The notes beneath the pieces are model-generated. The model was not told the origin of the DNA and searched no databases. It saw only the letters and a program-made list of their open reading frames with translations. From Modestobacter versicolor (GTDB lineage: Bacteria; Actinomycetota; Actinomycetes; Mycobacteriales; Geodermatophilaceae): 64,000 nucleotides of DNA. The DNA lies in the NCBI RefSeq assembly GCF_014195485.1, contig NZ_JACIBU010000001.1:496001-560000 (forward strand), in the 5' to 3' direction. A program made the translations under genes and the position numbers. This document shows, in pieces, positions 23,994 to 31,921 of this stretch (the first letter of the stretch is position 1; each line of letters starts with the position of its first letter).

Positions 23994-24917
23994 GTGCCCC
24001 TGGACCTGACGACGCAGTCGCTGCGGTCGCTGAAGGCGGTCGCCGAGGCGGGCTCGTTCACGGTGGCCGCCGAACGGCTGGGCTACACCCAGTCCGCGGT
24101 CTCCAAGCAGGTCCGGGCCCTGGAGACGGCGACGGGCGCGACGCTGTTCACCCGCACCGCCCGCGGGGTGCAGCCGACCGCTGCGGGGCGGGCGCTGCTG
24201 CAGCGGGCCACCGCGATCCTGGACCAGCTGGACGCCGCCCAGCACGACGTCGACGCCCTCGCCGGGCGGCCCGCCGGCCGGGTCACGCTCGGCGGCTTCC
24301 CGGCCACCGCCGTCCAGCTGGTGCCGCAGGCGCTGGCCCAGCTGGCCGTCGACCACCCGGACGTCGAGGTCGAGTTCCGGGCGCTGTCGACGCCCGCCCA
24401 GATTCGGCAGCTGCGCTCGGGGCGCATCGAACTCGGGGTCATCGCGGTCGGCGAGGCGCTGCCGGACTACGACCTCACCGGCCTGGAGACGGCGGTGCTG
24501 CCCGGCGGCCCGATGCTCGTGGCCGTCTCCGCCGAGCACCGGTGGGCCGGCCTGGCACGGGTGTCGCTGGACGAGCTGCGCACGGAGCGCTGGATCGAGG
24601 GCCGGGGGGAGGCGGGCGAGCCGCAGTTCGGCGTCTGGCCGTCGCTCGGGGCGGCCGACGTGGTCCACACGGCGCGGGACTGGTCGACGCGGCTGGGCCT
24701 GGTGGCCGCCGGGCTGGGCGTGACCACCGTGCCCAGCCTGCTCGCCGCGGGGCTCCCGCGGACCGTCGCGGTGGTCCGGGTCGACGACCCGTCGCTGCCG
24801 GCGCGCCGGCTGACGCTGGCCTGGGCCGGCCGGCCCTCGCCGGCGGCCGCGGCGGTGCGCGCCGCCGTGGGCGCCGCCGCGGAGTCGATCGCCCGGACGT
24901 GGTCGGGCGCGCGCTGA
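23994..24917 (+). CDS. LysR-family transcriptional regulator
   Basis: A 307-residue LTTR: winged HTH LDLTTQSLRSLKAVAEAGSFTVAAERLGYTQSAVSKQVRALETATGATLFTRTARGVQPTAAG (1-65) and a periplasmic-binding-like effector domain (about 90-300). GTG 23994, with AGGAGGA about 10-16 bases upstream, gives the normal LysR N-terminus; an in-frame ATG at 23943 would add 17 atypical residues and lie in the dyad. Probably regulates the divergent SDR gene. Convergent with msrA, with a hairpin between. Confidence 0.92.
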   Translation: MPLDLTTQSLRSLKAVAEAGSFTVAAERLGYTQSAVSKQVRALETATGATLFTRTARGVQPTAAGRALLQRATAILDQLDAAQHDVDALAGRPAGRVTLGGFPATAVQLVPQALAQLAVDHPDVEVEFRALSTPAQIRQLRSGRIELGVIAVGEALPDYDLTGLETAVLPGGPMLVAVSAEHRWAGLARVSLDELRTERWIEGRGEAGEPQFGVWPSLGAADVVHTARDWSTRLGLVAAGLGVTTVPSLLAAGLPRTVAVVRVDDPSLPARRLTLAWAGRPSPAAAAVRAAVGAAAESIARTWSGAR

Positions 24918-24952
24918 CCCGGCAGCGCTGCGACCCGGGCCCACGACGCAGC

Positions 24953-24988
24953 GAGGGGTGGACGCCCCGGTCGGGACGCCCACCCCTC
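24953..24988. terminator. Bidirectional hairpin between LysR and msrA
   Basis: GAGGGGTGG (24953-24961) pairs with CCACCCCTC (24980-24988) around an 18-base insert that can itself pair partly (CCCG/CGGG). It sits 36 bp after the LysR stop and 17 bp from the msrA stop. Confidence 0.7.
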
Positions 24989-25004
24989 GTGTCGCTGGTG
25001 GTGG

Positions 25005-25517
25005 CTAGGCGGTCTGCGCCGCCCGGCGCGGGAGCACCCAGTCCGGCCGCACGAAGTGGCAGGTGTAGCCGAACGGGATCTTCTGCAGGTAGTCCTGGTG
25101 CTCCTCCTCGGCCTGCCAGAAGGGGCCGGCCGGCTCCACCTCGGTGACGACCTTGCCGGGCCACAGCCCCGAGGCGTCCACGTCGGCGATCGTGTCGAGC
25201 GCGACCCGCTGCTGCTCCTCGGACGTGTAGTAGATCGCCGAGCGGTAGCTGCGGCCCACGTCGTTGCCCTGCCGGTCCTTCGTCGACGGGTCGTGGATCT
25301 GGAAGAAGAACTCCAGCAGCTCCCGGAAGGAGATCACCTCGGGGTCGAAGACGATCTCGACCGCCTCGGCGTGGTCACCGTGGTTGCGGTAGGTGGCGTT
25401 CGGGGTGTCACCCCCGGAGTAGCCGACGCGGGTCGAGATGACGCCCGGGCGCTTGCGCAGCAGGTCCTGCGCGCCCCAGAAGCAGCCGCCGGCGAGGATC
25501 GCGGTCTCAGTGGTCAC
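25005..25517 (-). CDS. msrA: Peptide-methionine (S)-S-oxide reductase MsrA
   Basis: A 170-residue MsrA that repairs oxidised methionine. It has the catalytic motif [11 protein letters not shown] (nucleophile Cys12), the family segments [35 protein letters not shown] and [33 protein letters not shown], and the [17 protein letters not shown]-terminus. There is no fused MsrB domain and only distal Cys in GYTCHF as a possible resolving residue. Start ATG 25517 follows AGGGAGGCACACC, a good ribosome site. Confidence 0.98.
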   Translation of the reverse strand: MTTETAILAGGCFWGAQDLLRKRPGVISTRVGYSGGDTPNATYRNHGDHAEAVEIVFDPEVISFRELLEFFFQIHDPSTKDRQGNDVGRSYRSAIYYTSEEQQRVALDTIADVDASGLWPGKVVTEVEPAGPFWQAEEEHQDYLQKIPFGYTCHFVRPDWVLPRRAAQTA

Positions 25518-25628
25518 GGTGTGCCTCCCTCTTGTCGAGCACGTGGGGTGAACACCGGGACCGGTGCCCGTGCTTCCCGCCTCCGACGGGCCCGCGCCCG
25601 ACCACCGTAGGTGGTGGGTGGGCAGCGG

Positions 25629-25847
25629 TCAGCGAGGGTCCGCGGGGCTGCCCGGTGCCGCTGCGGCAGCGGGCAGGAAGCCGACGGAGGTGACCAGCCG
25701 GCAGGTCCGGCAGAGGCTCGCGCCGTCGTGGGCGCACGCCGCCGTCTCCAGCCGCCGTTCCAGCGACGCCACCAGGTGCCGCGCCCACCGCTGCTGCCAC
25801 CGCTGCCGCCACCCGGTGCCCGGACGCCGCCCGGCCGCCGTGCTCAC
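25629..25847 (-). CDS. Small CxxC protein, last gene of the ABC/reductase operon
   Basis: A 72-residue hypothetical. The N-terminus is Arg/Trp/Gln-rich (RPGTGWRQRWQQRW), followed by an amphipathic helix HLVASLERRLETAACAHDGASLCRTCRLV with Cys, His and a CRTC pair that could bind a metal or cluster. Its GTG start overlaps the reductase stop (GTGA), which is the main reason to call it a gene. A role as accessory to the reductase or to a downstream oxygenase is conceivable but unsupported. I recognise no family. Confidence 0.55.
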   Translation of the reverse strand: MSTAAGRRPGTGWRQRWQQRWARHLVASLERRLETAACAHDGASLCRTCRLVTSVGFLPAAAAAPGSPADPR

Positions 25848-26827
25848 GCGTCGAAGTCCACGGTCACGGTCCGGCTGAGCGGCCGGGTCCGGCAGGTGAG
25901 CACCGCCCCCGCGGCCACCTCGGCCGCGCCGAGCTGGTGGTTGGTCACCATGTCGACCTCCCCGTCGACGACGCGGGCCCGGCAGACGCCGCACATCCCG
26001 CCCAGGCAGGAGAACGGGACGTCCAGCCCCAGCCCGCGGGCGGCGTCCAGCAGCCACCGGGACCGCGGGACGGTCGAGGTGACGGCCGCACCGCCGGACA
26101 GCAGGCGCACGGTGCTGGCACCGCCGAGCGGGGCCACCTCGGCCGGGGTGGCGTCGAACAGCTCGGTGTGCACGCGCCGGTGCGGCACGCCCAGCGAGGC
26201 CAGGACCGGCCGCAGCTCGCCGACCAGGCCCTCGGGCCCGCACAGCCACACGCCGGCCAGCCGGGACAGCGGGCCGTCGGCCCCGAGCAGCCGGCGCCAG
26301 TCCTTCGCCGACGGGCGGCCGGCGCCCGGCGTCCGGGTCCAGACCTGGGTGCGGGAGAACCGGCCGGGGTGCTCGTCGAGCAACCGGTCGACCTCGGCGC
26401 CGAACAGCCGGCTGGACGGCTCCCGGTCGACCTGGACCAGCCGGATCCGAGCCCGGGGGTCGCGCAGCCGGGTGGCGACGACGGACAGCACCGGGGTGAT
26501 GCCGGCGCCGGCGGCCACGAACAGCGCGTCGCCACCGGGGGCACCCGCCCCGAAGGTCCCGGCCGGTTCGCCGACCTCGACCAGGTCACCCGGTGCCAGC
26601 CGGTGCACCAGCCACGAGGACACCCGCCCGCCCCCGGGGCGTTCCCGCACCCCGATGCGGAGCGGGCCGCCGGCCGGCGCGCAGACCGAGTACGACCGGC
26701 GCAGCTCCGCACCACCCACCCGGCGGCGCACGGCGACCCACTGCCCGGCCCGGAAGGCGAAGCGGCCGCGCACGGCAGCCGCCACCTCGAAGGTGACGGC
26801 TGCCGCGTCCGGGCCCAGGCGGTCCAC
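25844..26827 (-). CDS. Flavin/[2Fe-2S] reductase (FNR-type with C-terminal ferredoxin domain)
   Basis: An electron-transfer protein: an FAD/FMN-binding barrel with RRSYSVC (RxYS motif), an NAD-binding domain (FVAAGAGITPVLSVV and VWLCGPEGLV) and a plant-type ferredoxin domain with PFSCLGGMCGVCRARVVDG and a distal Cys in VLTCRTRPL, four cluster ligands. PaaE/VanB-type reductases like this feed oxygenases. GTG 26827 is the nearest standard start, but family members normally include the FHTLPVARV segment just upstream; extending to 26854 would need an ATC start inside the preceding stop (TGATC). It follows a ribose-type ABC transporter in the same operon. Confidence 0.85.
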   Translation of the reverse strand: MDRLGPDAAAVTFEVAAAVRGRFAFRAGQWVAVRRRVGGAELRRSYSVCAPAGGPLRIGVRERPGGGRVSSWLVHRLAPGDLVEVGEPAGTFGAGAPGGDALFVAAGAGITPVLSVVATRLRDPRARIRLVQVDREPSSRLFGAEVDRLLDEHPGRFSRTQVWTRTPGAGRPSAKDWRRLLGADGPLSRLAGVWLCGPEGLVGELRPVLASLGVPHRRVHTELFDATPAEVAPLGGASTVRLLSGGAAVTSTVPRSRWLLDAARGLGLDVPFSCLGGMCGVCRARVVDGEVDMVTNHQLGAAEVAAGAVLTCRTRPLSRTVTVDFDA

Positions 26828-26853
26828 CCGGGCGACGGGCAGGGTGTGGAAGA

Positions 26854-28032
26854 TCAGGAGAGGCCCCAGACCTGCCGGTACACGTCGGTGTAGGTGTCCC
26901 CGCCCCACAGCGACTCGTCGTCGAAGCTGGACTGGTCCACCTCCACGGAGTCGATGTTCGAGGAGTCGAACGCGCGGCTCGGGCCGATCGAGGTCTCCAG
27001 CGGCTGGGCACCGGTCAGCATCCGGAGCACCTGGTCGGTGATCGCCCAGCCCGCCCAGCGGTTGCTGCCCAGGGCGTCGTAGGCCTGCTGCCCGGAGGCG
27101 ACCCGCTCCAGCGAAGCGATGTCGCCGATCGCGCTGACCACCTTGACGTCCTTGCCCGTGGGCGCGTTCTGCAGGCCCTGGAGGATGTAGCTGACGTTGG
27201 CGTCGAACTCCGACACGACGTAGTCGATGTCCGGGTTCTGCAGCAGCTCGGTGCTGACCTGGCTGCCCAGCTGGGTGAGCTGGGACGCGGTCGTGGTCGT
27301 CACCGTCGTCGTGCAGTCGGGGCACACCTCCTCGAAGCGGGGGATCAGGCCCTCGTCGATGTAGGCCTGCTGCCGCGGGCTGTCGGCCTGGGCGACGACG
27401 AGCACGTTCGCGTCGCCCCCGGAGTCGACGGTCACCCAGTCGGCCATCGAGGTGATGATCTCCGCGCCTCCGGTGTCGAGGTAGGCCAGCTCCGCGGTGC
27501 CGGGAGCCGGCTCCTGCCCGCTGACCAGGATCGAGATGCCGGCCGCCTGGAGCTGCGCGACACCCTGCGCCGCGAGGCCGAGCGGGACCTGGTCGAGCAC
27601 CACGACGTCGACGTCCTGGGCGAGTGCCTGGTTGATGCAGGCCGCGACACCGGCCGGGTTGAACTTGCCGTCGCAGGAGCTCACCTCCATGCCGACCTCG
27701 CCGGTGGCCTCCTGCACCGCCGCGTACACCGACTGGAACGCCGGGATCTGCAGCGAGATCGGGATGTAGAGCACCTTCTTGCCGGCCACCTGGTCGACGC
27801 CCTCGAGCGCCGGACCGGGGGCCTCGAACGGCTCGGGGACGGCGAGGTCCTCCTCCACGGCCGCCTGGGCGTCGCTGTTGACCTCGGCGGAGGTGCCGCT
27901 GCCGCCGTCCCCGGCCGACGCGGCGTCCGCGTCCTCGGCGGACGAGCAGGCGGCCGTCAGCAGCAGCGTGCCGGCGCAGGCCAGGGCGGTGAGGCCTCGG
28001 ACCACGACGGTGTGGCGAGGGGGTGTCGACAT
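26854..28032 (-). CDS. Ribose/sugar-type ABC transporter substrate-binding lipoprotein
   Basis: A 392-residue type-1 periplasmic binding protein (Peripla_BP_4 group). Signal peptide with lipobox LLTAAC (about 27), an acidic linker, then KKVLYIPISLQIPAFQSVYAAVQEATGEVGMEV and INQALAQDVDVVVLDQVPLG, the repeat unit typical of RbsB-like proteins. Two extra Cys (CDGKFNPAGVAAC) and CPDC may form disulfides. Ligand uncertain: RbsB-type systems also carry aromatics, polyols or lactones, and the nearby ring-cleavage operon shares its upstream element. Start ATG 28032 follows GAGAAAGGGACACCC. Confidence 0.93.
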   Translation of the reverse strand: MSTPPRHTVVVRGLTALACAGTLLLTAACSSAEDADAASAGDGGSGTSAEVNSDAQAAVEEDLAVPEPFEAPGPALEGVDQVAGKKVLYIPISLQIPAFQSVYAAVQEATGEVGMEVSSCDGKFNPAGVAACINQALAQDVDVVVLDQVPLGLAAQGVAQLQAAGISILVSGQEPAPGTAELAYLDTGGAEIITSMADWVTVDSGGDANVLVVAQADSPRQQAYIDEGLIPRFEEVCPDCTTTVTTTTASQLTQLGSQVSTELLQNPDIDYVVSEFDANVSYILQGLQNAPTGKDVKVVSAIGDIASLERVASGQQAYDALGSNRWAGWAITDQVLRMLTGAQPLETSIGPSRAFDSSNIDSVEVDQSSFDDESLWGGDTYTDVYRQVWGLS

Positions 28033-28073
28033 GGGTGTCCCTTTCTCAGGAGGTGCGGGGTGGGGGAGGAGCG

Positions 28074-29147
28074 TCAGAACCGGGACCTGCGCCGACGCAG
28101 CAGCGTCGACACCGTCACCGCGACGACGAGCGAGCCGCCGAAGAAGACGTCGCTGATCCAGCCGGTGAGGCCGAGCAGCTGGAGCCCGACGATGCCGGTC
28201 GCGAGGAAGAACACCGCGATCCAGGTGCCGAGCGGGTTGAACCGGCCGGGGAAGAGGATCGCCGTGCCGAGGAAGGTGGCGGCCAGGGCCGGGAGCAGCT
28301 GGATGCCCGAGCTGGTCGGGTCGAAGCCGCCGATGTTGGCCGCGAGCAGCACCCCGGCGAGCCCGGCGATCGTGCCGGCGAAGGTGAACGCGCCGAAGCG
28401 CATCCGGTCGACCCGGATCCCGGCCAGCCGGGCGACCTCCCGGTTGGCGCCGACGAAGGCCATGTGCCGGCCGAGAGGCGTGACGTGCAGGACGTAGGCG
28501 AAGGCCAGGGTGAGGGCCAGGCCGTACCAGAAGAACAGCGGCATCCCCAGGAACCGGTCGGTGACGACCCGGCCGAAGGAGACCGGCAGCCCGGTCACCG
28601 TGCTCATCCCCGAGATCCAGAGCGCGACGCCCTGCAGGGCGGTGGCCACCCCGAGGGTGGTGATGATCGGGTCCACGCCCAGGACGACGACGATGAAGCC
28701 GTTGAGCGCACCGGCGAGGGCGCCCAGGAGCAGTGCGAAGGCCACCGCCGCGGGCAGGCTCCAGCCCTGCTGGGCGTACATGACGGTGACCGTCACGCCG
28801 GTCATGCCCATCACGCCGGCGACCGAGAAGTCGAACTCGCCGACGCAGAACGGGGCGAGCACGGCCATGCAGAGGAAGACCAGCTGGCCGTTCGCGCCGA
28901 AGACGATGTTGAACGTCCCCTCGCGGAGGAACAGGTCGGGGTTGGCCACCGCGAAGGCCGCGGCCATGGCGATCCACAGCAGGACCACCGCCCACCGCCG
29001 GAGCAGGTCGGCGCCGGACACCCGGCGACCGCCGCGTGCCGGGCGGTTGGGTGCGCCAGGGCCGGCGGGGGCCGGGGCGCCGGTGTGCTCGGCCGGCGGC
29101 TGGTCCGCGGCGCCGGAGCGGTCGGCGGCGGAGACGGAGGTGCTCAT
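28074..29147 (-). CDS. Ribose-type ABC transporter permease
   Basis: A 357-residue RbsC/BPD_transp_2 permease with about 9-10 helices, a long Pro/Gly-rich cytoplasmic N-terminus (1-45) and the family segments ANPDLFLREGTFNIVF, GEFDFSVAGVMGMTG, GVDPIITTLGVATALQGVALWISG, RHMAFVGANREVARLAGIRVDRMRFGAFTFAG. Forms a homodimeric pore with the ATPase upstream; starts 4 bases inside the ATPase gene end (ATGA-type overlap). Confidence 0.94.
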   Translation of the reverse strand: MSTSVSAADRSGAADQPPAEHTGAPAPAGPGAPNRPARGGRRVSGADLLRRWAVVLLWIAMAAAFAVANPDLFLREGTFNIVFGANGQLVFLCMAVLAPFCVGEFDFSVAGVMGMTGVTVTVMYAQQGWSLPAAVAFALLLGALAGALNGFIVVVLGVDPIITTLGVATALQGVALWISGMSTVTGLPVSFGRVVTDRFLGMPLFFWYGLALTLAFAYVLHVTPLGRHMAFVGANREVARLAGIRVDRMRFGAFTFAGTIAGLAGVLLAANIGGFDPTSSGIQLLPALAATFLGTAILFPGRFNPLGTWIAVFFLATGIVGLQLLGLTGWISDVFFGGSLVVAVTVSTLLRRRRSRF

Positions 29148-30727
29148 GCGGGCTGCCCTTCGGTCGTGGTCTCGGAGCGGAAGACGGCGTCGAGGACCTG
29201 GTCGGCGGTGAGCGGTGCCCGCAGCTCGCCGGCCACCGCCCCGCCGTCCAGGACGAGGACGCGATCGCAGACGCTGGCGAGGTCCTCGTTGTCGATGGAG
29301 GAGACGAGGACGGCGGCACCGGCCGCGGCGGCCTCGCGGACGGTCCGCAGGATGTCCCGCCGGGCGCCGACGTCGACGGCCTGCGTCGGCTCGTGCAGCA
29401 CCAGCACCCGGGGTCCGGCGACCAGCCACTTGCCCAGCAGCAGCTTCTGCTGGTTGCCCCCGCTCAGCGCCGCCACCGGGAGGTCGCCCTGCGGCGGGGT
29501 GATGCCGAGCCGCTCGACGACCCAGGCGAACTCGTCGCGCTGCCAGTCCCGGGTCACCCGCCAGGGCCCGCTGCGGGCGCGCACCCGCGGCAGGCACAGG
29601 TTGTCCTGGGCGGTCATCGTCACCGCGAGCCCCTGCTGCGCCCGGTCCTGCGGCACCAGCGCGAGCCCGGCGTCGAGCAGCGCGCGGGGGTCGGCGCCGG
29701 TCAGCTCGACCTGCTGGTCACCCACCCGGACGCTGCCCCGGCCGGGGCTGACGCCGGCCAGCACGTAGGGCAGCTCGTCGTGGCCGGACCCGGTCGTGCC
29801 GGTGACACCGACGACCTCGCCCGCGTGCACGGTCAGGTCGAGCCCGTGGAGGGTGGGCGAGGTGACGCCGCGCAGCTCCAGCACGGCCGCACCGGGCCGG
29901 GTGGGGACGGCGTCGTGCAGGGCCTGGGTGTCGGCGTCGGCACCGAGCATCAGCCGGGTGATCTCCCGGCGGCTGGTCCGCGCGGTCGGGATCCCGGCGG
30001 CCGCGACCCGCCCGTCCTTGAGCACGGTGACCCGGTCGGTGAGGGCGATGACCTCGTCGAGCTGGTGGCTGACCAGCAGGACCGCGCTGCCGGCCGCGGC
30101 GAGCTCGCGGACCGTCGCGTAGAAGCCGGTGAGCACCTCGCGGGGGAGCGACTGGGTGGCCTCGTCGAAGACCAGCACGCCGCCGTCGCCGCTGTTCTGC
30201 AGCGCGCGGGCGATCGCCACCAGGGCGCGGTCGGCGGGCGGCAGCGTCGCGACCAGCGCGTGCGGGTCGATGTCCGAGCGCAGCCGGGCCAGCGAGGCGG
30301 CGACCGCCTGCGCCTCGAGGTCGCGGCGAACCCGGCGGCTGAACCGGCCGCGCTGGTAGCGGCCGACCCGGACGTTGTCCAGCACGGTCTGGTTCTCGAC
30401 CAGGCCCAGGTCCTGGTGCACGAACGCGACGCCCAGGGCGTCGAGCTGGGCCACGCTGAGCGGCAGCGGGTGGCTCTCCCCGCCGCTGACGGCGGAGCCG
30501 GCGTCCGCCCGGTGCAGCCCGGAGAGGACCTTGATCAGCGTCGACTTGCCCGAGCCGTTCTGGCCGACCAGGCCGTGCACCTCACCGGCGTGCAGCTCGA
30601 GGCTGACGTCGTCGAGCACCCGGGCCGGGCCGAAGCTCTTGGACACCGAGACCAGGGCCAGCGCGGGACCGGCGCCCGGTGCGCGCTCGGCGCCGGGGCG
30701 GACGGGTGCGGACGACGTCGTGGGCAC
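29144..30727 (-). CDS. Ribose-type ABC transporter ATP-binding protein (two ABC domains)
   Basis: A 527-residue RbsA/MglA-type duplicated ATPase. Domain 1 has Walker A GQNGSGKST but an altered signature (LPPADRALVAIARAL) and Walker B VLVFDEATQSL. Domain 2 has a degenerate P-loop (GTTGSGHDE), signature LSGGNQQKLLLGKWL and Walker B VLVLHEPTQAVD, as usual for the family, where only one site is fully catalytic. GTG 30727 (MPTTSSAPVRPG) is favoured, with GAGGTCGCAG just upstream. First gene of the five-gene operon; the 34-bp shared element lies about 103 bp upstream. Confidence 0.93.
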   Translation of the reverse strand: MPTTSSAPVRPGAERAPGAGPALALVSVSKSFGPARVLDDVSLELHAGEVHGLVGQNGSGKSTLIKVLSGLHRADAGSAVSGGESHPLPLSVAQLDALGVAFVHQDLGLVENQTVLDNVRVGRYQRGRFSRRVRRDLEAQAVAASLARLRSDIDPHALVATLPPADRALVAIARALQNSGDGGVLVFDEATQSLPREVLTGFYATVRELAAAGSAVLLVSHQLDEVIALTDRVTVLKDGRVAAAGIPTARTSRREITRLMLGADADTQALHDAVPTRPGAAVLELRGVTSPTLHGLDLTVHAGEVVGVTGTTGSGHDELPYVLAGVSPGRGSVRVGDQQVELTGADPRALLDAGLALVPQDRAQQGLAVTMTAQDNLCLPRVRARSGPWRVTRDWQRDEFAWVVERLGITPPQGDLPVAALSGGNQQKLLLGKWLVAGPRVLVLHEPTQAVDVGARRDILRTVREAAAAGAAVLVSSIDNEDLASVCDRVLVLDGGAVAGELRAPLTADQVLDAVFRSETTTEGQPA

Positions 30728-30829
30728 CTGCGACCTCGCTTCGGGTGGGGGGACGGGGGAGCCGCTCCCGGCGCCGGTGTGACCCGGGCTACATCGGGAG
30801 TGGGGAGAGCATGGGAGCAGCCGAGGGCC

Positions 30830-30863
30830 CGGCGGAAACGCCGTTCGCGTATGGCCGACCATC
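30830..30863 (-). promoter_or_regulatory. 34-bp element upstream of the ABC operon (copy 1)
   Basis: CGGCGGAAACGCCG, 5 bases, GTATGGCCG, 3 bases, ATC (plus-strand reading). It matches the element at 37117-37150 at 29 of 34 positions, with the same orientation toward a minus-strand operon and similar distance (103 against 93 bp) to the start codon. The first block is itself a dyad (CGGCG-GAAA-CGCCG). Likely a common activator site plus promoter. Confidence 0.7.
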
Positions 30864-30913
30864 AGGCCGGCGGATGCCCGGGCCCCGGCGCGGCGTCCCC
30901 GCGCACGGCTCGG

Positions 30914-30946
30914 GACCGGCAGCCGTCCGGGGGACGGCTGCCGGTC
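30914..30946 (-). terminator. Perfect 15-bp stem hairpin ending the ring-cleavage operon
   Basis: GACCGGCAGCCGTCC and GGACGGCTGCCGGTC with a 3-base GGG loop. It begins 24 bp after the stop of the metallo-beta-lactamase-fold gene on the minus strand, separating that operon from the ABC operon whose promoter region starts just beyond. Confidence 0.8.
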
Positions 30947-30970
30947 CGGCAGCGAGCGGGCGACCCGGGG

Positions 30971-31921
30971 TCAGGCCAGGCAGGTCAGCGGGCGGCCGTC
31001 GTTGTAGGCGACCATCTCCCGCAGGGCGGCCATCACGTCGATCGGCCGGCCGCGTTCCCCGGGCGTCCCGGACAGGTCGGCGTAGGCCCGGTGCAGGTTC
31101 CCCACGATGCGCTCGGGGTCGCTGAGCTCGGCGAAGCGGCCCAGGTCGGTGGCTCGGGCCAGCTCCAGCGGCGTGACCCCCGCTGCCAGCCCCTCACGGG
31201 CCAGGGACTCGACGAAGTGCAGGTAGGCCAGCACGTCGTCGATCACCTCCGGACCGGTGACGGCGCCGTGCCCGGGCACGATCGTGCGCGCGCCCAGCGG
31301 CCGGACGAAGTGCTCCAGGACGTCGATCGCCCCCAGCACCGACCCGGACAGCAGGAACGGCGTGCCCCCGTTGAACAGCAGGTCGCCGGCGAAGAGCACC
31401 GAGCGGTCGGGGATCCACACCACGACGTCGTTGGTGGTGTGCGCCGGGCCGCCGCTGTGCACGACCTGGCACTCGAGGTCGTCGGACCACAGGGTGACCC
31501 GGTCGGTGAAGGTCAGGAACGGCGGCGCCAGCGGCACGTCCCCGAAGTCGATCGGCGTCCAGATCGGGCCGTTGCCCACCTGGCCCAGCGCCAGCACCTC
31601 CCGGCGCGCGTCCTCGTGGGCCACGATCGTGGCCCCGGTGAACAGGCCGTTGCCGCCGGTGTGGTCCGGGTGGCTGTGCGTGTTGACCAGCGTCCGCACC
31701 GGCGCGGGGCTGCGTTGCGCGATCGCGCCGAGCAGGTCGCGGGTGCGCCGCTCGGTGGAGGCCGCGTCGATGACGCTCACCCCGGTGCTGCCGACGACGA
31801 AGCCGGCGTTGTTGATCATCCAGCTGCCGTCGGGCTGGACGAAGGCGAAGACGCCGTCGGCGACCTCGTCGGCCCGCCCCGGTCCGAGGGCCAGCCGGTC
31901 GACGGCGTGGTGGGCGCTCAC
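30971..31921 (-). CDS. Metallo-beta-lactamase-fold hydrolase
   Basis: A 316-residue MBL-fold protein with metal ligands NTHSHPDHTGG (HxHxDH, about 112-122), His in SGGPAHTTND, Asp in LFAGDLLF and His in VPGHGAVTG. The overall form (WMINNAGFVVGSTGVSVIDAASTERRTRDLL) resembles the SoxH/quinoprotein-relay or glyoxalase-II-like group, not a beta-lactamase. In this operon it may hydrolyse a lactone or thioester intermediate of ring degradation (inference). GTG start overlaps the FAH gene stop (GTGA). Last gene of the operon. Confidence 0.9.
   Translation of the reverse strand: MSAHHAVDRLALGPGRADEVADGVFAFVQPDGSWMINNAGFVVGSTGVSVIDAASTERRTRDLLGAIAQRSPAPVRTLVNTHSHPDHTGGNGLFTGATIVAHEDARREVLALGQVGNGPIWTPIDFGDVPLAPPFLTFTDRVTLWSDDLECQVVHSGGPAHTTNDVVVWIPDRSVLFAGDLLFNGGTPFLLSGSVLGAIDVLEHFVRPLGARTIVPGHGAVTGPEVIDDVLAYLHFVESLAREGLAAGVTPLELARATDLGRFAELSDPERIVGNLHRAYADLSGTPGERGRPIDVMAALREMVAYNDGRPLTCLA

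Noticed and set aside
30971-31921. Beta-lactamase resistance gene
   Set aside because: Shares only the metallo-beta-lactamase fold; it is operonic with ring-cleavage enzymes and resembles hydrolase or SoxH-like groups.
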